Below, piece by piece: positions 51,539-61,451 of a stretch of 64,000 bases of DNA; positions within the stretch are counted from its first letter, which is position 1, and every line of letters begins with the position of its first letter. The position numbers and the translations under genes are program-made. This DNA comes from Halobellus captivus. GTDB taxonomy: Archaea; Halobacteriota; Halobacteria; Halobacteriales; Haloferacaceae. The notes below the pieces were generated by a model. It did no database searches. It saw only the letters and a list, made by a program, of their open reading frames with translations, and was not told the DNA's origin. The stretch is from contig NZ_RDQE01000011.1 of NCBI RefSeq assembly GCF_003697845.1, forward strand, positions 24,425-88,424. Direction: 5' to 3'.

Positions 51539-51895
51539 ATGACGAAACAGCCACGCAAACAACGAAAACGGTCGGAGACCGCGTCGCTTCACGAGCGGCA
51601 ACGGAAGGTCCGATCCCCGCTCACGCCCGAGCTCCGCGAGGAGTACGGCCAGCGGAACGTCCGCGTCAACGCGGGCGACACCGTCGAGGTGCTCCGCGGC
51701 GACGCCGCGGGCACCGAAGGCGAGGTCCTCTCGGTGGACCTCTCCGCCGAGCGGATCACCGTCGAGGACGTCACCGTCGAGCGAGCGGACGGGGAAGAGG
51801 CTCCCCGACCGATCCCGGCGAGCAACGTCCGCGTGACGGATCTGGACCTCTCGGACGACCGCCGCGAGGCGCGGCTCCAGGAGGACAACGAATGA
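51539..51895 (+). CDS. rpl24: 50S ribosomal protein uL24
   Basis: A 118-residue L24 of the archaeal type (L26-like). The KOW motif is in [20 protein letters not shown] and [20 protein letters not shown]. It helps initiate 23S rRNA folding and lies near the tunnel exit. The stop overlaps the eS4 ATG (ATGA). Confidence 0.95.
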   Translation: MTKQPRKQRKRSETASLHERQRKVRSPLTPELREEYGQRNVRVNAGDTVEVLRGDAAGTEGEVLSVDLSAERITVEDVTVERADGEEAPRPIPASNVRVTDLDLSDDRREARLQEDNE

Positions 51896-52638
51896 CTCGA
51901 CATCAGAAACGACTGGCGGTACCGAACTCCTGGCCGGTCGAGCGGAAGACCCAGACGTTCACCGTGAAGGCCGGCGCAGGCCCTCACGGCGAGGCTGGCG
52001 TCCCGCTCGTCGTCCTGCTGCGGGACGTGCTCGGCTACGTCGACTCGACGAAGGAGGCGCGCTACGCGCTGAACAACGACTCGGTCCTCGTGAACGGGGA
52101 CGCGGTGTCGGACGAACAGCGGCCGATCGGGATGTTCGACATCCTGGCGTTCCCCGTCCGCGGGGAGTACTTCCGTGTGTTCCCCGACGAGGGTGGTCGG
52201 CTCGCGCTGACGCCCGTCGACGAGGAGTCCGCGGGGAGTCGACTCGGAAAGGTGGCGAACAAGACGGTCGTCCCCGGCGGGGACGCCCAGCTGACGCTCC
52301 ACGACGGAACGAACGTCCGTGTGGACGCCGACACCGAGTACGACACCAAGGACTCGATCGTCGTCGACAACGAGTCCAAGGAGGTCGTCGCCCACTTCGA
52401 GTACGAGGAGGGCGCGCTCGTCACCGCCATCGCCGGCCAGCACGCCGGTCGGATCGGCGAGATAGAGACGATCGACGTCACGCTCGGATCCGGCTCCAAC
52501 ACGGTCGTCGTCGGCGACGGCGAGGACCGCTACGAGACGGTCGAGGAGTACGTGGTCGTCATCGACGAGAACTTCACCGACGACGACGGCGCGACCGGGT
52601 CCGACGACGCCGACGAGGCGGGTGAGGACGATGAGTGA
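51892..52638 (+). CDS. rps4e: 30S ribosomal protein eS4 (S4e)
   Basis: A 248-residue protein specific to archaea and eukaryotes. The N-terminal [20 protein letters not shown], the S4-like RNA-binding segment [20 protein letters not shown] and [20 protein letters not shown], and a C-terminal KOW ([20 protein letters not shown]) are seen. The last ~20 residues are acidic. Its 3' end overlaps the uL5 ATG by eight bases. Confidence 0.96.
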   Translation: MTRHQKRLAVPNSWPVERKTQTFTVKAGAGPHGEAGVPLVVLLRDVLGYVDSTKEARYALNNDSVLVNGDAVSDEQRPIGMFDILAFPVRGEYFRVFPDEGGRLALTPVDEESAGSRLGKVANKTVVPGGDAQLTLHDGTNVRVDADTEYDTKDSIVVDNESKEVVAHFEYEEGALVTAIAGQHAGRIGEIETIDVTLGSGSNTVVVGDGEDRYETVEEYVVVIDENFTDDDGATGSDDADEAGEDDE

Positions 52639-53155
52639 CGCGGAGAGCGCGTCCCACGAGATGCGCGAGCCGTCCGTCGAGAAGGTCGTCGTCCACATGG
52701 GCGTCGGCCAGGGCGGCGAGCCGCTCGCGGACGCCGAGAACATCATCGAGGAGGTCACGGGCCAGCAGTCGGTCCGGACGACCGCGAAGCGCACCATCGC
52801 CGAGTTCGGGATCCGCAAGGGCGACCCGATCGGCGTCAAGGTGACGCTGCGCGGCGACGACGCCCACGAGTTCCTCGAGACGGCGCTCGAACTGGTCGAC
52901 GTTTCGGCTCGACAGTTCGACGACACGGGGAACCTGAGCTTCGGGGTCGAGGACCACACCGACTTCCCGAGCCAGGAGTACGACCCGAACATCGGCATCT
53001 ACGGGCTCGACGTGACGACGACCATCGTCCGACCGGGCTACCGCGTCGCCAAGCGCGACAAGGTGACCCGCTCGATCCCGTCGAGCCATCGGATGACCGC
53101 CGAGGACGCCATCGCGTTCCTCGAAACGAACTTCGACGTTGAGGTAACGGAATGA
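52631..53155 (+). CDS. rpl5: 50S ribosomal protein uL5
   Basis: A 174-residue L5 that carries 5S rRNA into the large subunit and contacts the P-site tRNA. Marks: [60 protein letters not shown] and [20 protein letters not shown]. Starts at ATG 52631 inside the eS4 end. The next ATG overlaps its TGA stop by four bases (ATGA). Confidence 0.96.
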   Translation: MSDAESASHEMREPSVEKVVVHMGVGQGGEPLADAENIIEEVTGQQSVRTTAKRTIAEFGIRKGDPIGVKVTLRGDDAHEFLETALELVDVSARQFDDTGNLSFGVEDHTDFPSQEYDPNIGIYGLDVTTTIVRPGYRVAKRDKVTRSIPSSHRMTAEDAIAFLETNFDVEVTE

Positions 53156-53325
53156 GCGAAGCGAACAACGAGACGGGCGAGCACGCGGCGAAACGCACCG
53201 GCCAGCAGCACGAATGCCGGCGGTGCGGCCGCGAGCAGGGGTTAGTCGGGAAGTACGACATCAACCTCTGCCGACAGTGCTTCCGCGAGGTCGCTCGAGA
53301 CATGGGATTCGAGAAGTACAGCTGA
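53152..53325 (+). CDS. rps14: 30S ribosomal protein uS14 (zinc type)
   Basis: A 57-residue zinc-binding S14. The four ligands are Cys22, Cys25, Cys40 and Cys43 ([20 protein letters not shown] then [17 protein letters not shown]). It begins at ATG 53152, four bases before the uL5 stop ends. The gene is shorter than common ORF cut-offs but lies in its standard place between uL5 and uS8. The halophilic N-terminus is slightly extended. Confidence 0.95.
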   Translation: MSEANNETGEHAAKRTGQQHECRRCGREQGLVGKYDINLCRQCFREVARDMGFEKYS

Positions 53326-53327
53326 TC

Positions 53328-53720
53328 ATGACAGGAAACGATCCATTCGCCAACGCACTCGCAGGCGTGGACAACGCCGAGAGCGTTGGCCACCTGTCGT
53401 ACACGGTAGAGCCCGCTTCGAACATCATCGGCTCCGTCCTCGAGGTCCTCTACGACCGCGGGTACGTCGACGGCTTCGAGTACGTCGACGACGGGAAAGC
53501 CGGGAAGTTCGAGGTCGAACTGAAAGGCGCGATCAACGAATGTGGCGCCGTCAAGCCCCGCTACTCGGCGGGCGCGAACGACTTCGAGAAGTGGGAGAAG
53601 CGATACCTCCCGGCCCGTGACTACGGGACGCTCATCGTCACGACGAGCCACGGCGTCATGAGCCACTACGAGGCCCGCGAGGAGGGCATCGGTGGCCAAG
53701 TGATCGCATACGTCTACTAA
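53328..53720 (+). CDS. rps8: 30S ribosomal protein uS8
   Basis: A 130-residue S8, a primary 16S rRNA binder in the platform. Marks: [40 protein letters not shown] and [20 protein letters not shown], ending GGQVIAYVY. Two bases separate it from uS14 and two from uL6. Confidence 0.97.
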   Translation: MTGNDPFANALAGVDNAESVGHLSYTVEPASNIIGSVLEVLYDRGYVDGFEYVDDGKAGKFEVELKGAINECGAVKPRYSAGANDFEKWEKRYLPARDYGTLIVTTSHGVMSHYEAREEGIGGQVIAYVY

Positions 53721-53722
53721 CA

Positions 53723-54256
53723 ATGAACAGAGTCGAAATCGAGATCCCGGACGACGTCTCCGCCGAGACCGACCACCTCGAACTCACCGTCGAGGGTCCC
53801 AACGGGAGCGTCACGCGACGCCTCTGGTACCCCGACGTCGACGTGTCGGTCGAGGACGGTGCGGTCGCCATCGCCACGGAGAACGAGGACGCGAAGACGA
53901 ACGCCACGGTCGGCACCTTCGAGAGCCACGTCTCCAACATGATCCACGGCGTGACCGAGGGGTGGGAGTACACGATGGAGGTGTACTACGCCCACTTCCC
54001 GATGCAGGTCAGCGTGGACGGCGACGAGGTCGTCATCGAGAACTTCCTCGGCGAGAAGGCGCAGCGACGCACTCCGATCCGCGGGGACACGGACGTACAG
54101 ATAGACGGCGAGACGGTGACGCTCACGGGCTCCGACAAGGAGGCCGTCGGCCAGACCGCCGCCGACATCGAACAGCTGACGAAGGTGACCGACAAGGACA
54201 CGCGCGTCTTCCAGGACGGCGTGTACATCGTCGAGAAGCCGACCGGAGGTGCCTGA
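53723..54256 (+). CDS. rpl6: 50S ribosomal protein uL6
   Basis: A 177-residue L6 near the sarcin-ricin loop, built of two similar domains. Marks: [60 protein letters not shown] and [20 protein letters not shown]. The eL32 ATG follows its stop by one base. Confidence 0.96.
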   Translation: MNRVEIEIPDDVSAETDHLELTVEGPNGSVTRRLWYPDVDVSVEDGAVAIATENEDAKTNATVGTFESHVSNMIHGVTEGWEYTMEVYYAHFPMQVSVDGDEVVIENFLGEKAQRRTPIRGDTDVQIDGETVTLTGSDKEAVGQTAADIEQLTKVTDKDTRVFQDGVYIVEKPTGGA

Positions 54257-54257
54257 C

Positions 54258-54965
54258 ATGGCCGAGGAACTCGAAGACATCAGCGGCGTCGGTCCCTCGA
54301 AGGCAGACGCGCTTCGAGCGGCCGGCTACGAGACGGTAGAGGACGTGAAGGCCGCCTCCCAGTCGGAGCTCTCCGAGGTCGACGGCGTCGGCAACGCGCT
54401 CGCCGCGCGTATCAAAGCCGACGTCGGCGGTCTGGAGGTCGACGAGGAGGCCGAAGCGGAGATCGAAGACGAGACCGACGAGGAGGAGGCCGCGGCGGCC
54501 GACTCCGACGACGAGGTCGAAACGGAGCTTCGTCCCCGCGGTCACGCCGACAAGACGCCGGAGCTGGACGAGGAGACCGCTCGCGCGCTCGCACAGAAGC
54601 ACCGCGAGGGGAAACCGCAGTTCAACCGGCAGGACTACCACAAGAAGAAGCGGATCCCGACGTCGTGGCGCAAGCCGCGCGGCGGGCTCTCCAAGCAGCG
54701 CCGCCGCATGAAGGCGAAGGGCCCCGTCGTCGAGGCGGGGTTCCGTTCGCCGACGGCGTCGCGCGACCTCCACCCGAGCGGCTTCGAGGAGGTCCGTGTC
54801 CACAACACGGACGACCTCGAGGGCGTCGACGGCGACACGCAGGCGGTCCGTATCGCCTCGAAGGTCGGCGGACGCAAGCGCGAACTGATCGAGGACGAGG
54901 CGGAGGAGCGCGGAATTCGCGTGTTGAACCCGACCTACGTCGAGGTGGAGGTGGACGATGAGTGA
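54258..54965 (+). CDS. rpl32e: 50S ribosomal protein eL32 with N-terminal helix-hairpin-helix domain
   Basis: A 235-residue protein. The N-terminal ~60 residues form helix-hairpin-helix motifs ([20 protein letters not shown] and [20 protein letters not shown]), typical of DNA/RNA-binding modules. An acidic linker (~residues 60-95) follows, and then the eL32 core ([20 protein letters not shown] and [20 protein letters not shown]). The fusion is a haloarchaeal feature; the role of the extra module is not known. ATG 54258. Its end overlaps the eL19 ATG by eight bases. Confidence 0.95.
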   Translation: MAEELEDISGVGPSKADALRAAGYETVEDVKAASQSELSEVDGVGNALAARIKADVGGLEVDEEAEAEIEDETDEEEAAAADSDDEVETELRPRGHADKTPELDEETARALAQKHREGKPQFNRQDYHKKKRIPTSWRKPRGGLSKQRRRMKAKGPVVEAGFRSPTASRDLHPSGFEEVRVHNTDDLEGVDGDTQAVRIASKVGGRKRELIEDEAEERGIRVLNPTYVEVEVDDE

Positions 54966-55419
54966 CCTGAAGGCTCAGAAACGGCTGGCGGCGGACGAAC
55001 TTGACGTCGGCAAGGGCCGCGTCTGGCTCGACCCCGACGCCCAAGAGGAGATCGAGGACGCGATCACCCGCGAGGACGTTCGCGAACTCATCGACCAGGG
55101 CACGATCCGCGCGAAGGACGCGAAGACGAACTCCCGCGGTCGGGCCCGCGAGCGCGCGGAGAAGCGCTCGTACGGCCACAAGACGGGTGCCGGTTCCCGG
55201 AAGGGGAAGGCCGGCGCGCGACAGAACACGAAGGACGACTGGAAGGCGCGGATCCGCGCACAGCGCGCCCGCCTGAAGGAGCTCCGCGACGAGGAGGACG
55301 TTCTCGACTCGTCGGAGTACCGCACGCTTTACAACAAGGCGAGCGGGGGCGAGTTCGAGGACGTCGCCCGTCTGGAGGCGTACATCCGGACGCAGTACGG
55401 CTACGAGGTGACGGAATAA
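54958..55419 (+). CDS. rpl19e: 50S ribosomal protein eL19
   Basis: A 153-residue L19e. Marks: [60 protein letters not shown] and [16 protein letters not shown] at the end. Its stop TAA overlaps the uL18 ATG by one base (TAATG). Confidence 0.96.
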   Translation: MSDLKAQKRLAADELDVGKGRVWLDPDAQEEIEDAITREDVRELIDQGTIRAKDAKTNSRGRARERAEKRSYGHKTGAGSRKGKAGARQNTKDDWKARIRAQRARLKELRDEEDVLDSSEYRTLYNKASGGEFEDVARLEAYIRTQYGYEVTE

Positions 55420-55976
55420 TGGCGACAGGACCACGATACAAGGTGCCGATGCGGCGCCGCCGAGAGGTCCGGACGGATTACCACCAGAGGTTGCGCCTGC
55501 TGAAATCGGGCAAGCCTCGCCTGGTCGCCCGGGTGAGCAACGCTCACGTCAGGGCGCAGCTGGTTACTCCCGGACCCGACGGCGACGAGACCCACGCGGC
55601 CGCCTCCAGCGAGGACCTCGCAGACTACGGCTGGGACGCCCCGACGGGCAACCTCCCCAGCGCGTACCTCACGGGGTACCTCGCGGGCGCTCGCGCGGTC
55701 GAGGCGGGCCTCGAGGAGGCCGTCCTCGACATCGGGCTCAACACGGCGACGCCCGGCAACAAGACGTTCGCGGTACAGGAAGGAGCGATCGACGCGGGCC
55801 TCGAGATCCCCCACAACGACGACGTGCTGGCCGACTGGTCGCGCACGCGAGGCGAGCACATCGCCGCGTACGCCGAGCAGCTCGACGAGCCGCTGTATTC
55901 GGGGGAGTTCGACGCCGGCGAGTTACCCGAGCACTTCGATTCCGTGCTCGACGAGCTACAGGAGGACCATGAGTAG
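55419..55976 (+). CDS. rpl18: 50S ribosomal protein uL18
   Basis: A 185-residue L18, one of the 5S rRNA-binding proteins of the central protuberance. Marks: [40 protein letters not shown] and ...[20 protein letters not shown]. It overlaps the uS5 ATG by eight bases. Confidence 0.96.
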   Translation: MATGPRYKVPMRRRREVRTDYHQRLRLLKSGKPRLVARVSNAHVRAQLVTPGPDGDETHAAASSEDLADYGWDAPTGNLPSAYLTGYLAGARAVEAGLEEAVLDIGLNTATPGNKTFAVQEGAIDAGLEIPHNDDVLADWSRTRGEHIAAYAEQLDEPLYSGEFDAGELPEHFDSVLDELQEDHE

Positions 55977-56616
55977 ACACAACGACGGCTGGGAACCGCG
56001 AACGCGGCTCGGCCGCAAGGTACAGGACGGCGACGTCACGTCGATGGAACAGGCGCTCGACTCCGGGCTCCCGCTGAAGGAGGCCGAGATAGTCGACCAG
56101 CTCCTTCCGGGGCTCGAAGACGAGGTGCTGGACATCAACATGGTTCAGCGCATGACCGACTCCGGCCGGCGCGTGAAGTTCCGGTGCGTCGTGGCGGTGG
56201 GCAACCGCGACGGTTACCTCGGCTACGCACAGGCGCGGGACGACCAGGTCGGCGGCGCGATCCAGAAGGCGATCGACGTCGCGAAGCTGAACGTCATCGA
56301 GGTCGACCGCGGCTCCGGGTCCTGGGAGGACCAGCCCGGCGGGACGAACTCGCTGACCCGGACGGCGAAGGGGAAGGCCGGCTCCGTCACCGTGGAGATC
56401 AAGCCCGCCCCGCAGGGGCTCGGGCTGGCCGCCGCGGAGACGGTGCGGAACATCCTCGAGCTCGCGGGCGTCGAGGACGCCTGGACGAACTCCGACGGCA
56501 ACACGCGAACGACGGTGAACCTCGCGAAGGCGACGTTCAACGCGCTGGAGAACGCGGCACAGTCCCGCACGCCCCAGCACGCACGGCAGGTCCACTACGA
56601 CGAGGTGAGCGAGTGA
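55969..56616 (+). CDS. rps5: 30S ribosomal protein uS5
   Basis: A 215-residue S5, important for decoding accuracy. The dsRNA-binding-like domain has [20 protein letters not shown] and [20 protein letters not shown], and the C-terminal domain has [20 protein letters not shown] with [20 protein letters not shown]. Overlaps uL18 at its start and uL30 at its end (TGATG). Confidence 0.97.
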   Translation: MSRHNDGWEPRTRLGRKVQDGDVTSMEQALDSGLPLKEAEIVDQLLPGLEDEVLDINMVQRMTDSGRRVKFRCVVAVGNRDGYLGYAQARDDQVGGAIQKAIDVAKLNVIEVDRGSGSWEDQPGGTNSLTRTAKGKAGSVTVEIKPAPQGLGLAAAETVRNILELAGVEDAWTNSDGNTRTTVNLAKATFNALENAAQSRTPQHARQVHYDEVSE

Positions 56617-57080
56617 TGCAGGCGATCGTTCAGCTCCGCGGTGAGGTCAACGTGAACGAGGGCGTCGTCGACACGCTCGACATGCTGAACGTCGGACGGG
56701 TCAACCACGCGACGTTCGTTCCGGAGACCGACTCCTACCGCGGCATGATCACGAAGGTGAACGACCTCGTCGCCTTCGGCGAGCCGACCGTCGAGACGGT
56801 GGCGGCCACCATCGAGCGGCGCGGCGAGCCCCTCGAGGGCGACGCCGACGTCGACGACGAGTGGGTCGCGGAACACACCGACTACGACGACGTGGCGGCG
56901 CTTTCGGACGCGATCGTCGCCGAAGAGACGACGCTGCGCGAGCAGGGTCTCTCCCCGACGCTCCGTCTTCACGCCCCGCGCGGCGGTCACGACGGGATCA
57001 AACACCCGATCGTGGAGGGCGGAGAACTCGGTCGCCACTCCACCGAGGAGATCGACGCGCTCCTGGAGGCGATGCGATGA
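56616..57080 (+). CDS. rpl30: 50S ribosomal protein uL30
   Basis: A 154-residue archaeal L30 (L7-like). Marks: AIVQLRGEVNVNEGVVDTLD, LNVGRVNHATFVPETDSYRG and the C-terminal LRLHAPRGGHDGIKHPIVEG. ATG 56616 shares a base with the uS5 stop; the frame upstream of it is spurious. Its end overlaps the uL15 ATG by four bases. Confidence 0.96.
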   Translation: MQAIVQLRGEVNVNEGVVDTLDMLNVGRVNHATFVPETDSYRGMITKVNDLVAFGEPTVETVAATIERRGEPLEGDADVDDEWVAEHTDYDDVAALSDAIVAEETTLREQGLSPTLRLHAPRGGHDGIKHPIVEGGELGRHSTEEIDALLEAMR

Positions 57081-57574
57081 CCGACAAGAAGCGCCGACAG
57101 CGCGGCTCCCGGACGCACGGCGGCGGCACGCACAAGAACCGGCGCGGTGCCGGTCACCGCGGCGGCCGCGGTGCCGCCGGTCGCGCGAAACACGAGTACC
57201 ACAACTACGGACCGCTCGGCAAATACGGCTTCAAGCGCCCCGAGGACTCACGGACCGAGGTCCTCGAGGTCAAAGCCCAGAAGCTCGACGAGGACGCGGC
57301 GCTGTACGCCGCGGAGGGCCTCGCCGAGGAGGACGGCGACGCGTACGTCATCGACGCCCGCGACGTCGTCGACGACGGCCACGACGCGGACGTGGTGAAG
57401 GTGCTCGGCGGCGGACAGGTCCGCCACGAGCTCCACGTCACCGCCGACGCGTTCACGGCCGGCGCGGTCGAGGGGATCGAGTCCGCCGGCGGCGAGGCGA
57501 CGCTCTCCGAGCGCGCCGAGGAGGCGTCGGACGGATCAGAAAACACTTCCGACGACGAGACTGACGAGGCGTAA
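57077..57574 (+). CDS. rpl15: 50S ribosomal protein uL15
   Basis: A 165-residue L15. The glycine/arginine-rich N-terminus (KKRRQRGSRTHGGGTHKNRR, GAGHRGGRGAAGRAKHEYHN) threads into 23S rRNA. A globular end (VVKVLGGGQVRHELHVTADA) and an acidic tail follow. The secY ATG begins directly after the TAA stop, as expected for SecY's place at the end of the spc block. Confidence 0.96.
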   Translation: MTDKKRRQRGSRTHGGGTHKNRRGAGHRGGRGAAGRAKHEYHNYGPLGKYGFKRPEDSRTEVLEVKAQKLDEDAALYAAEGLAEEDGDAYVIDARDVVDDGHDADVVKVLGGGQVRHELHVTADAFTAGAVEGIESAGGEATLSERAEEASDGSENTSDDETDEA

Positions 57575-59053
57575 ATGAGTTGGAAGGAGGTCGCCGAACC
57601 GGTGCTCTCGCGGATGCCCGTCGTGGAGCGACCCGCGGGTCACGTCCCGTTCCGGCGCAAGCTCATGTGGACGGCGGGGATCCTGCTCGTCTACTTCTTT
57701 TTGACCAACATCAATCCGTTCGGCCTGGCGGCCGAACAGGGGAGCGACTTCTTCGGACAGTTCCGCTCGGTGTTGGCCGGGGAGTCGGGCTCGCTGTTAC
57801 AGGTCGGTATCGGTCCGATCGTCACGGCGTCGATCGTCTTACAGCTGCTCGGCGGCGCGAACCTGCTCGGGCTCGACACGGACGACCCGCGCGACCAGGT
57901 CCTCTACCAGGGCCTTCAGAAGCTCCTCGTGATCATCGTCACCGCCCTCACGGCCGCTCCGATGGTGTTCACCGGCGAGTTCCTTCCAGCCGATCAGGCC
58001 GTCGGACAGGCGCTCGGGATCGGCGAGTTCGGCGTCGAGGTACTGATCTTCGCACAGGTCTTCGTCGGCGGTCTCCTCATCCTGTTCATGGACGAGATCG
58101 TGAGCAAGTGGGGCGTCGGCTCCGGCGTGGGGCTGTTCATCATCGCCGCCGTGAGCCAGCAGATCGTCGGGGGGTTCTTCAGCTTCTCGGCGCTCGGCGC
58201 GCCCGGCTTCTTCGCGAGCTGGTACGGGATCGTCTTCGGTGACGTTCCCGTCTCGCTGTCGCCGTTCACGGCCGAGGGCCTCCAGAACCTGCTTTTCGAC
58301 CCCGGAAACGTTCTGGCGCTCTTCACGACGGTGTTCATCTTCGGGATCGTCGTGTACGCGGAGTCGGTCCGCGTCGAGATCCCGCTGTCACACGCCCGCG
58401 TGAAGGGTGCCCGGGGGCGCTTCCCGGTGAAGCTCATCTACGCGTCCGTCCTGCCGATGATCCTCGTTCGCGCGCTTCAGGCGAACGTCCAGTTCCTCGG
58501 ACAGATCCTCTCCTCGCAGTGGGCGGGGATGCCGGCGTGGCTCGGGACCTATAGCGACCAGGGACAGCCCCTCTCGGGACTGTTCTACTACCTGAACCCG
58601 ATCCAGTCGCGGACCGAGTGGATGTGGTTCCTCGGGGAGATCCCGGCGTCGGTTGAACCGTGGATGATCGCCGTTCGGCTCGCCATCGACCTCACGTTCA
58701 TGGTCGTCGGCGGGGCGATCTTCGCGATCTTCTGGGTCGAGACCACCGGCATGGGACCGGAAGCGACGGCGAAGCAGATCCAGAACTCCGGGATGCAGAT
58801 CCCGGGGTTCCGGCGGAACCCGCAGGTCGTAGAGAAGGTGATGGAGCGGTACATCCCGCAGGTGACCGTCATCGGCGGGGCGCTCGTCGGGCTGCTCGCC
58901 GTGATGGCGAACCTGCTGGGCACCATCGGGCAGGTCTCCGGTACCGGGCTGCTGCTCGCGGTCTCGATCACGTACAAGCTGTACGAGGAGATCGCAGAGG
59001 AGCAGCTCATGGAGATGCATCCGATGATGCGCCAGATGTTCGGCAACGAGTAA
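57575..59053 (+). CDS. secY: preprotein translocase subunit SecY
   Basis: A 492-residue SecY, the channel subunit of the Sec61/SecYEG translocon. Ten membrane helices are expected and visible, among them AGILLVYFFLTNINPFG, VLIFAQVFVGGLLILFMDEI and LTFMVVGGAIFAIFWVETTG. The archaeal plug region follows helix 1 and the cytosolic loop EIPLSHARVKGARGRFPVKL (5/6 region) binds ribosomes. It is the last gene of the operon. In haloarchaea adk usually follows, but here an unrelated gene and the CRISPR array follow. Confidence 0.97.
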   Translation: MSWKEVAEPVLSRMPVVERPAGHVPFRRKLMWTAGILLVYFFLTNINPFGLAAEQGSDFFGQFRSVLAGESGSLLQVGIGPIVTASIVLQLLGGANLLGLDTDDPRDQVLYQGLQKLLVIIVTALTAAPMVFTGEFLPADQAVGQALGIGEFGVEVLIFAQVFVGGLLILFMDEIVSKWGVGSGVGLFIIAAVSQQIVGGFFSFSALGAPGFFASWYGIVFGDVPVSLSPFTAEGLQNLLFDPGNVLALFTTVFIFGIVVYAESVRVEIPLSHARVKGARGRFPVKLIYASVLPMILVRALQANVQFLGQILSSQWAGMPAWLGTYSDQGQPLSGLFYYLNPIQSRTEWMWFLGEIPASVEPWMIAVRLAIDLTFMVVGGAIFAIFWVETTGMGPEATAKQIQNSGMQIPGFRRNPQVVEKVMERYIPQVTVIGGALVGLLAVMANLLGTIGQVSGTGLLLAVSITYKLYEEIAEEQLMEMHPMMRQMFGNE

Positions 59054-59070
59054 CGAACATCTACACTCCT

Positions 59071-59085
59071 TTAAATTCTTTTTCG
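59071..59085 (+). terminator. T-rich stretch after secY (possible terminator)
   Basis: TTAAATTCTTTTTCG begins 17 bases after the secY stop; T-runs of this kind end archaeal transcripts. The same stretch (CCTTTAAATTC) may also act as a TATA box for the next gene. Confidence 0.4.
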
Positions 59086-59086
59086 A

Positions 59087-59106
59087 CCCTGAGCGACTGC
59101 TCCGTC
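59087..59106. repeat. 20-bp direct repeat, left copy
   Basis: CCCTGAGCGACTGCTCCGTC, matching 61363-61382 at 18 of 20 positions. The two copies flank the 710-residue gene. Confidence 0.6.
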
Positions 59107-59128
59107 CTCAGTTGGCTCCCGTCTGGGG

Positions 59129-61261
59129 GTGGTCGCAGTGACCAACCCGGAGGACTTCTTCGGGCAGCTCAACGAGGCCGAGGCGGTCACTGACGACCAA
59201 GAGGACTCTATCGAAACATCGGTTGAGCAGACGGAAGCGGACGCACTCCGGGCAGATGCGGATACGACAGCTAACTCAACTACATCCACGGAGCCACGGC
59301 GACGAACTGTTAACCCCCGATATATTGCTAGATGTCGATTCTGTCGGTGTAAGTTCAAACAACACCGCATCGCGGTGAGGCACGAGGGCAGGTGCGACGC
59401 TGAAGCAGTCTCACAGTGTCGGTACTGCCGCGAGACGCATACCCGGGACGATGACCCGACCCACCATCTCAAGACGTGTGAGGCGTACCAGCGAGCCGAG
59501 AAGCGTCTCAAAGAACGGAGTGAGTCGGATGCGACCGACACTGACGAACCCACCGAGGCGGCCGACTCTGATGACGAGCACTTCGCCCGTACGTTCATCG
59601 ACCCGCAACCCCACGAGTTCCACGCCTATCTCAAATGGAACTGTGAGCACCTCGATAATCCACTCCGATCGTACTTCGGCCTACGCTCCCTCCAGGGGGA
59701 GCATGACTTCGAGCAGCACGGGCGGCTCAGAACGACCACTGGAATCGACGGGAGTGAGTGGAACATCGAGTTCGGATTCAAATCTTCCGGGCTTGCCCCA
59801 CGCGACGCCGAGAATTTCCAACTCGAAGAGGTCCGAGAGTACCTTGTATTCGTGTATCCGAAAGGATACGATTCATGGGGTGCCGCTAAGTCGGAAGCGC
59901 GAAAACGTGCCTACTTCCGTATATCCCCTCGGTGGCCGGATATCGAAACGAAGGAGGGCAACAAATCGATGTCAGACACCGGTTTGGAGGGGTACAACGT
60001 AGAGGTTGAGGGCTCTTACTGGGATTTCGAACAGTACCCAACGGTGCTCCGGCAGTCGCTCGATGCGCTCGCGACGCGCCAGGGATTCCGATTTAACAGT
60101 CCGACCCCCATCTACCCAGTCGACTTCGATGAGGATCGGCTCCACAATTCCTCGAATATCGTCGACGCAGAGCTGTACGTTAGAGTGCTCAAAGGAGAAA
60201 CTGGTGAGGTCATCGCGTACGACGGGACGCTTCACGAGATCTCCTTGTTACTCGCCGGCGACCGCGAAGGGTACACGAAGTCGGTCCGTGACGACCGGGA
60301 GTGTCCCGGTCACTATCACACCGCGACCATCGATTCTCGGCGTGCCGGTGAGCTAGTCGGTAGCCACGAGCTAGCGAAAGAGTTCAAACACTACCACATG
60401 CGAAACCCCGACGCCGTCGAGGGAACAGATCTCGAAAACCCGAAAATTGGCGTCTCCTTCCAGCACTCGATTCACGACGGCACGCTGTACTGGAGGGACC
60501 TCGACACGCTTGTCACGGAACTCGACGAGGCGCTGTTGAACGTTCTCAACTGGTCGAGGATTCCGACCCGTCCGGACGGCCAGATGTTCGTCGACGACGA
60601 CTACTTCGAGGTGACCGGATCTCGTCGCTGGCGGAAGATCCTTCGCGACCGTTTGCCGCGAATCGAGACCAAACAAGACGACCAAATCTTCGCGACGGCG
60701 GCGCAAATGAACGAGACGGACACGGAGCTGGTTGAGACACTGCTCACAGACGGCGGAGAGACGTCGCCGAAGGAGTTGGCCCGTTCCATCGGCGTTCACC
60801 TCGACACCGTCTATCGCGCTCTCAAGCGGCTCTCGCCGCTCGTGGATCATACCTACGGAGAGGTTCAAATCGGATCGAAGTACATCGCCCAGGAACTGAC
60901 GGGATACATCGATGCGGTGTCGAACAGTATCAAGTCCGGTCTTGAGAACGCGCTTGACGGGCTCACTAGAGCGGAGGCTCACGGCGGTGACGACGACCCG
61001 TGGAGTCGGTGGCTCGACAGGTACGGCGGAGAGATTAGCCGCACCAAAGGCGTGGATCCTGACGAGCTCGACATCGGGTTCCAGCCCGATTCCCTCGCTG
61101 AGGCGCGTCGGCTCCTCCGGAGTGGGGCGAGCCAGTGGTCGAAGGTGACGGGTGAGGACCTTCGGCAGTTCGCGTTCGAGTTCGCGCCAAAGATCACTCT
61201 CGTCGACGGTCGCGTATACGAACCCCGTCGCTTTGCCGACGCATTAGGGACTCCCGGCTAG
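59129..61261 (+). CDS. large zinc-finger and winged-helix protein of unknown function
   Basis: A 710-residue protein that I cannot place in a family by name; it looks like a type found in haloarchaeal mobile DNA. The first 55 residues are acidic and disordered. Two C2HC zinc fingers follow (Cys69, Cys72, His85, Cys89 and Cys97, Cys100, His112, Cys117). A large central domain begins near residue 150 (DPQPHEFHAYLKWNCEH, GVSFQHSIHDGTLYWRD). Residues ~540-600 contain a winged helix (TSPKELARSIGVHLDTVYRA). There is no ATG at the start; GTG 59129 or GTG 59138 is likely. Its GC content is clearly lower than that of secY. A replication, regulatory or defence role is open. Confidence 0.7.
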   Translation: MVAVTNPEDFFGQLNEAEAVTDDQEDSIETSVEQTEADALRADADTTANSTTSTEPRRRTVNPRYIARCRFCRCKFKQHRIAVRHEGRCDAEAVSQCRYCRETHTRDDDPTHHLKTCEAYQRAEKRLKERSESDATDTDEPTEAADSDDEHFARTFIDPQPHEFHAYLKWNCEHLDNPLRSYFGLRSLQGEHDFEQHGRLRTTTGIDGSEWNIEFGFKSSGLAPRDAENFQLEEVREYLVFVYPKGYDSWGAAKSEARKRAYFRISPRWPDIETKEGNKSMSDTGLEGYNVEVEGSYWDFEQYPTVLRQSLDALATRQGFRFNSPTPIYPVDFDEDRLHNSSNIVDAELYVRVLKGETGEVIAYDGTLHEISLLLAGDREGYTKSVRDDRECPGHYHTATIDSRRAGELVGSHELAKEFKHYHMRNPDAVEGTDLENPKIGVSFQHSIHDGTLYWRDLDTLVTELDEALLNVLNWSRIPTRPDGQMFVDDDYFEVTGSRRWRKILRDRLPRIETKQDDQIFATAAQMNETDTELVETLLTDGGETSPKELARSIGVHLDTVYRALKRLSPLVDHTYGEVQIGSKYIAQELTGYIDAVSNSIKSGLENALDGLTRAEAHGGDDDPWSRWLDRYGGEISRTKGVDPDELDIGFQPDSLAEARRLLRSGASQWSKVTGEDLRQFAFEFAPKITLVDGRVYEPRRFADALGTPG

Positions 61262-61362
61262 CGCGGCACCTCGTGAGAGGCATCACTATCGATCCGGTCA
61301 GTTAGCGGACTATTTTGCTTCTTTTCTGGCGGTGTTCGCGATCAGTTCGTCGATCTCTCGCT

Positions 61363-61382
61363 CCCTGAGCGACTACACCGTC
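61363..61382. repeat. 20-bp direct repeat, right copy
   Basis: CCCTGAGCGACTACACCGTC, differing from 59087-59106 at two places. With the left copy it brackets a ~2.3 kb segment containing only the 710-residue gene. Confidence 0.6.
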
Positions 61383-61393
61383 TCCCGCACCGT

Positions 61394-61451
61394 CCTAACT
61401 CCGAGGTGGGGTACCCACCTCTCCGTTAGGTGTGTGGCTAAGGAGCCACAC
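61394..61451. other. tandem hairpins before the CRISPR array
   Basis: Hairpin 1 (61394-61430): CCTAAC...AGGTGG pairs with CCACCT...GTTAGG around a GGTAC loop, with a four-base internal loop on each side. Hairpin 2 (61432-61451): perfect 8-base stem GTGTGGCT / AGCCACAC with loop AAGG. Between 61452 and 61531 a further GGCGCGCC pair (61507-61514 and 61521-61528) can fold. I see no gene in 61262-61531. Function unknown; a structured RNA, the 3' end of the upstream transcript or an IS scar are possible. Confidence 0.55.
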
